Below, piece after piece: positions 57,856 to 64,000 of a stretch of DNA of 64,000 nt. Location of the stretch: NCBI GenBank assembly GCA_963693365.1, contig CAVNZM010000005.1:11594001-11658000 (forward strand), written 5' to 3'. Each line of letters starts with the position of its first letter. Positions within the stretch are counted from its first letter, which is position 1. A program made the position numbers and the translations under genes. Below the pieces are notes generated by a model, which saw only the letters and a list, made by a program, of their open reading frames with translations, was not told the origin of the DNA and made no database searches. This DNA comes from Amoebidium appalachense (Eukaryota; Ichthyosporea).

Positions 57856-58854
57856 CCCCACACACACGAACACACATGCGCGCATACGGACGCACGAACC
57901 CAGACACGCAGGAGCGCAGGAACGGACGGTGAGCCCACACACGTACGCACACGTACGCACACGCGCACACACATATATGTATTAGTAGACATGTACTAGG
58001 GTTCCCAACAGATGTAAATCAGTGACATTGAAGTTAGTATTCAAAAAACTTTATTTTTGATTCCCATCCTGGTGCTGACTGTCCCATTCAAGTTGATGTA
58101 ACCCCCCCCCCCCCCCCCCCCCCCCCCAGTTCATATGTACATGCCGATCACGCCGAATGGTATTAAATAGTAACTATTAATTATATTCGTAAGAGATTTG
58201 GATTTCGAAGAAACCAAACAGCTCCTAATGGCTGATAGCATCTCAAATCCCCCCCCCCCCCCCCCCAAACACACACACAAACACACACACACACCACAAT
58301 TTAGATTTTTGTCTTGCTTCCAGTGTTTTCCCATTCCCCAAAATCAACATTCGGTGCAACCAATTGTAGATTCAACACAAACTCAGCTGTGATGTGCCCA
58401 CGTTCAATTCGTGCATCAGATTCGTTTCAAAATTGCCTTGCAACTAGTCTACTATCATGCATCAACTAGTCTACTATCATGCATCCCTCCTGTTTTTCGC
58501 AAGAAATTTGATAATGGGAGGAGGAGGGGGAGGGGGCGGAGGAGGAGGAGGAGGAGGAAGGGAAGAGAGCGGGCGGGCGGGCGGGGCGGGGCGGGGGGGG
58601 GGGGGGGGGGGGGGGGGGGGTCTTCAAGGGGAAAAGCTATCGACTCTCCTCCCATTCCCAAAACAAAATGTTACAACACATTCACCCGTCCATCTCTCCA
58701 GACCGTAATCCTATGTTTTGCATGCAGGGCACACAACCTTTTGTGCATATAAATTTAACAATCCCAGGGCCTCCTATGCGAATATGTAGAAATGGACATC
58801 CCGTATAATTTTTTTTTATAAAACACTGAAAAAAAGTATGAATACAGGCCTTGA
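56779..58854. other. Spacer between convergent DUSP22 and AAGAB genes
   Basis: The left part is probably the DUSP22 3' UTR (AATAAA at 57231-57236, 453 bp after the stop). Further right are C-runs (57340-57370, 57821-57852, 58102-58127, 58250-58266), a tandem 22-bp repeat CAACTAGTCTACTATCATGC (about 58441-58484) and a G-run (58590-58620). No other gene is supported. Confidence 0.55.
57231..57236 (+). promoter_or_regulatory. Candidate polyadenylation signal AATAAA for DUSP22
   Basis: AATAAA is the first such hexamer on the plus strand after the DUSP22 stop at 56778. It is about 450 bp downstream. Confidence 0.4.
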
Positions 58855-59121
58855 TCAATAGTCCTCATCCTCCTCCTCCTCCCCATCCCCCCCAGCCATT
58901 GCCCTATAAAAGGCCAGGGACACTTTCTCGGCTAGCAGCCGCCGTTGGCTGTCTGGTAGGTTCTGCGCCCGGTCTGTGGTGGGTGAGTGATGGTGAGTTG
59001 CATGAAGGCATAGGGGGTAGGGGAGAAAGACGCAGAGAGGGAAAGAAGGAAAGTTTGCTGGCATCGAGAGAGGGTAGGTGGGTGAGCAAGAAAGAAGGCC
59101 GTTAAGCTACACACCACACAC

Positions 59122-59161
<40 letters not shown>

Positions 59162-59434
59162 CCCCACCCACCCACCTACCCGCCCTTCTCCCTCTGCCCC
59201 ACGCCTACCCACCCACCATCCTGCCCCATATTGAGAAGTGATCGTACAAATACCTTTAAGTGCCGCCAGGTTCACAAACATCTCATCCATAAACACACAC
59301 CACACACATACACATGCACGCCTCCCTCCCCCCCCCCCCCCCCCCCCCCCCTCCCTGCCCCCCCTCCACCCTTCTCCTTCCCTTCTCTCCCACTCACCCT
59401 TCTCCATCTGCCCCATGCCTGTCCACCCGTCCCC

Positions 59435-59468
<34 letters not shown>

Positions 59469-59919
59469 ATTTTTTCCCGTGTTGTGGGGGGTACAAATAC
59501 CTTTTAGGGCAGCCAGGTTCACAAACATATTATCCATATTCTCCATTTCCTCCTCCTCCCCGTCACCCCTACCCTCATACTTGAACAGCTCCCCACTCAC
59601 CAGACGTTTCTCGGCTGGCGTCAAAAACGCCCCTGTAGGGTTCAAAGACACAAAACTTAGAATGTGCTACTATATGTCTTCCTACATGTATTTTGGTTTT
59701 GCCGAGCAACCGCGGAAGGCCCGGGGGGGGGGGGGGGGGGGGGGGGGGGGAGGGAGGGGGGGGGGGGTGAGAGGAGGGGGATTTGGAAGCGTAAGTAGTG
59801 CGAAGGTACAGAAGGAATCATGAAGGCCCGCGATCAAAGAATGATATGCTCAACGAACACATGGGGAGGTGGTAACACTCCGCGTGGAGGGAGGAGGGGT
59901 GGAGGGTGGGTGGGTGGGT

Positions 59920-59951
<32 letters not shown>

Positions 59952-60527
59952 CTGCATATGAATCCAACACGTACGAGGGTAGGAAAGGATCGCATATCTC
60001 ATCAAGCACAAATGGAATAGGGAGAAATGGAAGCGGGGAAAGGGACGGGTTTGAATGTTGAATGTTCCCTGTGCGTCTACACGTCTGTTGGTGATATGAT
60101 GTGGTGGGGAGGACTGTGTCTTGGTTTGCAGGGGTGTACGGAAAGGGTTGGTGGTGGTGGTGGTGGGGGGGGGGGGGGGGGGGGGGGGGGGGAAGAGGGG
60201 AAGAGGGGAGAGGGTGGTGGTCGTGGTGGTGATGGTGGTGGTGTGGGTGTGTGTGTGAGGGGGAGGGGGGGGGGGGGGGGGGGGGGCACGGACTCAAGGC
60301 AAGCTCATCGGGGTCCTCTTGATCTTGTTGTGGTGCTTCCGGTGCAGCTGAAAACGACCAGGCAGTCAGCCAGCACCCAAACACAATCGCAGTGGCACTG
60401 AGTGACAAACTATCTCAAACATCTTAGACCTCATATGCTATCCATCAATTTACATATCACCCCCCCACCCTATGCACACACGAAGTAAGAAAAAAGAGAA
60501 AGAAAGAAAGCAAAAGAAATACAAGAA

Positions 60528-60577
<50 letters not shown>

Positions 60578-60771
60578 AGGAAGAAAGAAAGATGGGAAAA
60601 AATTCTAACAAATATATATATATAAACATCCAAAAATTCACGACTCATACACGCGCCACACAACCTAGAAGCCCTTATCCCCCCCCCCCCCCCCCCCCAA
60701 AATAAAAAATAAAAAAAAATAAAAATAAAAATTCACGACTCATACAAGCACCACACAACCTAGAAGCCCCT

Positions 60772-60816
<45 letters not shown>

Positions 60817-60958
60817 ATTTCCACCCCTCCTCACCCCCACCCCCTCTGCTGCCGCCGCACACACCAAAAAAGAAAGAGGGGGAAAAAAAAGAACACCAAA
60901 GGAAGAAAAAAACAAACAAAAAAGAAAAATACCAAGGGCACACAGACGCACCATGCAA

Positions 60959-60993
<35 letters not shown>

Positions 60994-61317
60994 CCCCCCC
61001 CCCCTTCCCATACCCCTTTCTCACCTCAATTCCTCACCTTCCCATCACCCCCCTCCCCCTCCCCCTCCCCCTCCACCCCAACACGTACACATACACAAAC
61101 AAACACACCTTGTGTCGTATTTTGTGCAGCACCGTCATTCTCCTGTGACTGTGTCTGACCCCTCCTCTCCGGCTTTCTCACCAACCCCTCCCACGTGTTG
61201 CTGTGCAGTGCCTCCACTACTCGGTCCATCCCCTCCGTCTCATCTTCAAGACCACCAGGCCCTGCAAAGAGTCAATTGGTTAGAAGGGTAGATGGATTGT
61301 GGATGTGCGTGTGTGTG

Positions 61318-61384
<67 letters not shown>

Positions 61385-61418
61385 ACAGCGGTGGCAGCGG
61401 GGAGGGGGGGGGAGAGAA

Positions 61419-61489
<71 letters not shown>

Positions 61490-61618
61490 TGTGTGTGTGT
61501 GTTCTTGTTTGCACTACGGAGTGTCATGTATGTGGTCGATACATAGAGGCTTCTTGTGTGTGTTATATTTTATCTGCACGCCTACTCTGAAAGAGTGTGA
61601 GATACCAAAGGTAGCGAT

Positions 61619-61652
<34 letters not shown>

Positions 61653-61861
61653 CCCCTCCCCCACACACACATGCCTCGCCCCCTTAGCGGTCATGCATGT
61701 GTTAGAATAGAGACCAGAGACCAGAGGTGGAACGGGGGGAAGGGGGCGAGCGGGTTTGCAAATGACGAGTGGTGAAGGGATCAATATTGAGCGCACAAAT
61801 AAGCCCTAGGAAGAGACACGGAATGGGAAGGGGGAACAATGTGATCGTGAATGGTTTACGT

Positions 61862-61896
<35 letters not shown>

Positions 61897-61946
61897 GCTT
61901 GCACTGAACGGTGCAGGTTGTGTGTGTGTGTGTGTGGTCCCTCTCT

Positions 61947-62038
<92 letters not shown>

Positions 62039-62436
62039 TGTGTTTCGGAGGAGCGGGGGTATATACCAAGGTGGCCGGGTTTCCACTCGTAGACATCGAC
62101 ATGCTCAAAGCCATTGTCATTGCACCAATCATCTAGCTCCTCCGGTACCTGAGAAGCCAATCGGATCATCAGAAACACGTGTGTGTGCACGGAGACGCTT
62201 CTCTGTCCGTTTCCGTGTTCGAAATATCTACCTACAAAAAAAAACAAAGAAAAATAAAATATGCAGAGCATACGACCAGGCATGATGCTGCCCCCCCCCC
62301 CCCCCCTCCTCCCCCCCCCCCCCTCCCCCCAACCACAACACACACACACACACACACACACACATCCTCTCCCTCGCTCCTTCTCACTAACCCCGGAATC
62401 ACGTGGGCTAAGGTCTACGCACGCGCAAACACACGT

Positions 62437-62471
<35 letters not shown>

Positions 62472-63252
62472 TACAATTCCAACACACGTAAACAGTAGGT
62501 TCGTGCAATCCGATGTGTGGGTGAACAGGGTTGATGTAGATGACTGTGTGAGTGAGCATGTGCAGGTGCACAAGCCCGATCCCACGTGCACAAGTAATTT
62601 GTTATGTCGTTTCTTGGGGAATATAGTGTATTTTGTGTCTTGGGGAATATATTGTATGTTGTGTCTTGGGGAATATAGTGTATGTTGTGTCTTGGGGAAT
62701 ATATTGTATGTTGTGTCTTGGGGAATATATTGTATGTTGTGTCTTGGGGAATATAGTGTATGTTGTGTTTTGGAGAATATAGTGTATGTTGTGTCTTGGG
62801 GAATATAGTGTATGTTGTGTCTTAGAGAATATAGTGTATTTTGTGTCTTGGGGAATATATTGTATGTTGTGTCTTGGGGAATATATTGTATGTTGTGTCT
62901 TGGGAATATAGTGTATGTTGTGTCTTGGGGAATATAGTGTATGTTGTGTCTTGGGGAATATATTGTATTTTGTGTCTTGGGGAATATAGTGTATGTTGTG
63001 TCTTGGGGAAGACTTTGCATACTGTGGCTAGTGCTTGCATTCACCTTGTAATCGTCTGATGGCTGAGACTCATCCGGGTGCTTTGCCACACACAGCAGCA
63101 CCTCTGGGCTGTGCTGTTGGATGCCATCCCTCCATGCACAAAGACCCTTCCACGTTGCTGGCTGTGTAACCACAAGCCACAGGTCAGAACTTGGGTTTAT
63201 TCACACAATTTAGTGCCCTACCCCGTGCAGCTTTGCTCCGGAAACAAAAACT

Positions 63253-63326
<74 letters not shown>

Positions 63327-63368
63327 CCTCCCCCCCCTCCCCCTCCCCCCCGACGGGTCTCAGTCCAA

Positions 63369-63400
<32 letters not shown>

Positions 63401-63928
63401 GGGGGGGGGGGGGGGGGGTGGCGCCCAGCCCTGGATTCCTCCCGAGCAAATATTTATTTGTGCTATCCTCCCCGTCTGCCTGAAACTGTAAAATACACCT
63501 TCACACAAACCCCTACCCTTCCTTTCCCGGTCCCGTTCTCTTTTTCAAACCACCTACCCTCATCCCCCATCCCCCCGCCCCTCCCCTCCCCCTCCCCCCC
63601 CTCCCCCCCCCCCCCCCCCCCCTCCCCCCCCATCACCACCACCAAAAAATAAAAAATAAAAAAATAAAATGTTCTGTCTATGGAGGGAAGAGAAAAAGAC
63701 CAACACCCAATTTCTGGAAATCCGCCAAATCTGCCAAACAATCATTGTCTTAATCTTGGAAAAGCGGCATCGCTGAACAACACCCACTTCGTGTGCATTG
63801 CACATCCCTTTAACACCCACCTCGTGTGCATGGTACAGATACACCAGCCCATCCACCGTCTGCCACGACTGCTCGTCTACACTCTCGGGCGTGTCCACCA
63901 GAACAAGGTCTACGTTTGCAGTGTAGTA
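58855..63928 (-). CDS. AAGAB: AAGAB (p34) alpha/gamma-adaptin binding protein, N-terminus beyond the window
   Basis: Seven exons join in phase: 63821-63928, 63045-63161, 62067-62148, 61109-61261, 60294-60347, 59501-59632, 58855-58973, giving 254 residues and a stop. The order of blocks follows animal AAGAB: a strand-rich N-terminal part ([15 protein letters not shown]), [12 protein letters not shown], the [13 protein letters not shown] block equivalent to the vertebrate EWCIKHGFELVEL region, a [14 protein letters not shown] helix, an acidic linker, then [28 protein letters not shown] and a C-terminal acidic tail. The protein is a cytosolic chaperone for assembly of AP-1 and AP-2 clathrin adaptors; the N-terminal part is a pseudo-GTPase-like domain. 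The first exon seen starts in phase 0 after a good acceptor (CCCGCAG), so earlier exons lie right of 64000. Introns hold a 26-bp minisatellite, long C- and G-runs and a duplicated exon fragment. Confidence 0.88.
59160..59540 (-). repeat. Tandem duplication containing a second copy of an AAGAB exon end
   Basis: The 3' end of AAGAB exon 59501-59632 (coding [11 protein letters not shown] and its donor AAAAG|GTATTTGTAC) is repeated at about 59249-59291 with about five changes. The downstream (in transcript sense) C-rich flank with CTTCTCC(A/C)TCTGCCCCA is repeated as well. The unit is about 245 bp. The second copy lacks an in-phase acceptor, so it cannot simply be added to the mRNA. Confidence 0.7.
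60635..60775. repeat. 94-bp tandem repeat ending in C-runs
   Basis: ATTCACGACTCATACACGCG and the following bases through AACCTAGAAGCCC, plus a C-run, at about 60637-60698 recur at about 60731-60816 with few changes. The copies are joined by an A-rich (AAAAT) stretch, giving the order body, C-run, A-rich, body, C-run. The repeat lies in the AAGAB intron between exons 60294-60347 and 61109-61261. Confidence 0.8.
61302..61501. repeat. Two (GT)n arrays
   Basis: GT arrays at about 61302-61382 and 61422-61501 are separated by a G-rich block. They lie just upstream (in transcript sense) of AAGAB exon 61109-61261 and end about 40 bp from its acceptor. Confidence 0.95.
61935..62043. repeat. (CT)n passing into (GT)n
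   Basis: A (CT)n array of about 60 bp runs directly into (GT)n. The tract ends about 24 bp from the donor of AAGAB exon 62067-62148. Confidence 0.95.
62611..63010. repeat. 26-bp minisatellite, about 15 copies
   Basis: The unit is close to GTGTCTTGGGGAATATATTG plus TATGTT, with A/T and G/T variants at a few positions and one 25-bp copy. It fills most of the AAGAB intron between exons 62067-62148 and 63045-63161. As 26 is not a multiple of 3, the repeat cycles through frames; both strands stay largely open, but no coding role is supported. Confidence 0.95.
63256..63354. repeat. Longest C homopolymer of the window
   Basis: About 67 uninterrupted C, then broken C-runs, then A-run (63366-63392) and G-run (63393-63418). 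It lies in an AAGAB intron. The length is likely unreliable in any assembly. Confidence 0.9.
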
Positions 63929-64000
63929 CTGCGGGATAAAGCATAAGTTATTGGTCTATTAAGTGAATAGAATGGAACACAAATGACACATTCCAGCATG

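Noticed and set aside
59249-59291. Second MFVNLAALK exon as an included AAGAB coding exon
   Set aside because: The only nearby AG gives a frame that stops after eight codons, and the joined reading frame works without it.
62415-63173. 252-residue minus-strand frame over the minisatellite
   Set aside because: Most of it is translation of the 26-bp repeat; only the AAGAB exon 63045-63161 inside it is supported.

Overview
The window is eukaryotic nuclear DNA. Coding sequence is cut into many short exons (often 50-150 bp) by introns full of G or C homopolymers, (GT)n/(CA)n microsatellites and small transposon copies. Six gene models can be joined from exons whose splice phases agree. OPA1-type mitochondrial dynamin, DUSP22, AAGAB/p34, a TMEM223-like protein, a SMYD SET-MYND protein and 8-cysteine/TSP1 extracellular domains together point to a holozoan (an early-branching animal or a unicellular relative of animals). 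The species cannot be named from the sequence. Most long open frames are artefacts of poly-G/poly-C and GT repeats.

Layout: 1-2779 low-complexity spacer; 2780-6505 (+) SMYD-like gene, 5 exons; 6506-9140 spacer with a TTAA-flanked MITE; 9141-17421 (-) 13-exon gene for an 836-residue secreted protein (signal peptide, Thr-rich stalk, three 8-Cys repeats, PAN-like module, two TSP1 repeats, spherulin-4/GH135 domain); 17422-22332 spacer with small repeats; 22333-41948 (-) OPA1, 27 phase-consistent exons plus a probable upstream membrane-segment exon at 43202-43289; 43290-44737 spacer with a candidate divergent promoter (CRE, CCAAT, E2F-like palindrome); 44738-47597 (+) TMEM223-like gene lacking its first exon; 48050-48110 perfect hairpin; 48306-50430 broken LINE; 50848-56778 (+) DUSP22, 7 exons, with a 956-bp TA-flanked MITE in intron 4; 56779-58854 spacer; 58855-63928 (-) AAGAB, 7 exons, entering from beyond the right edge.

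The genes do not form one pathway. OPA1 and the TMEM223-like protein are both mitochondrial inner-membrane candidates and are transcribed divergently, so co-regulation is possible. The most unusual items are the GH135/TSP1/8-Cys secreted protein, C-tracts placed just after 5' splice sites in transcript sense, GC-AG introns in three genes, and a dispersed short C-tailed repeat family.
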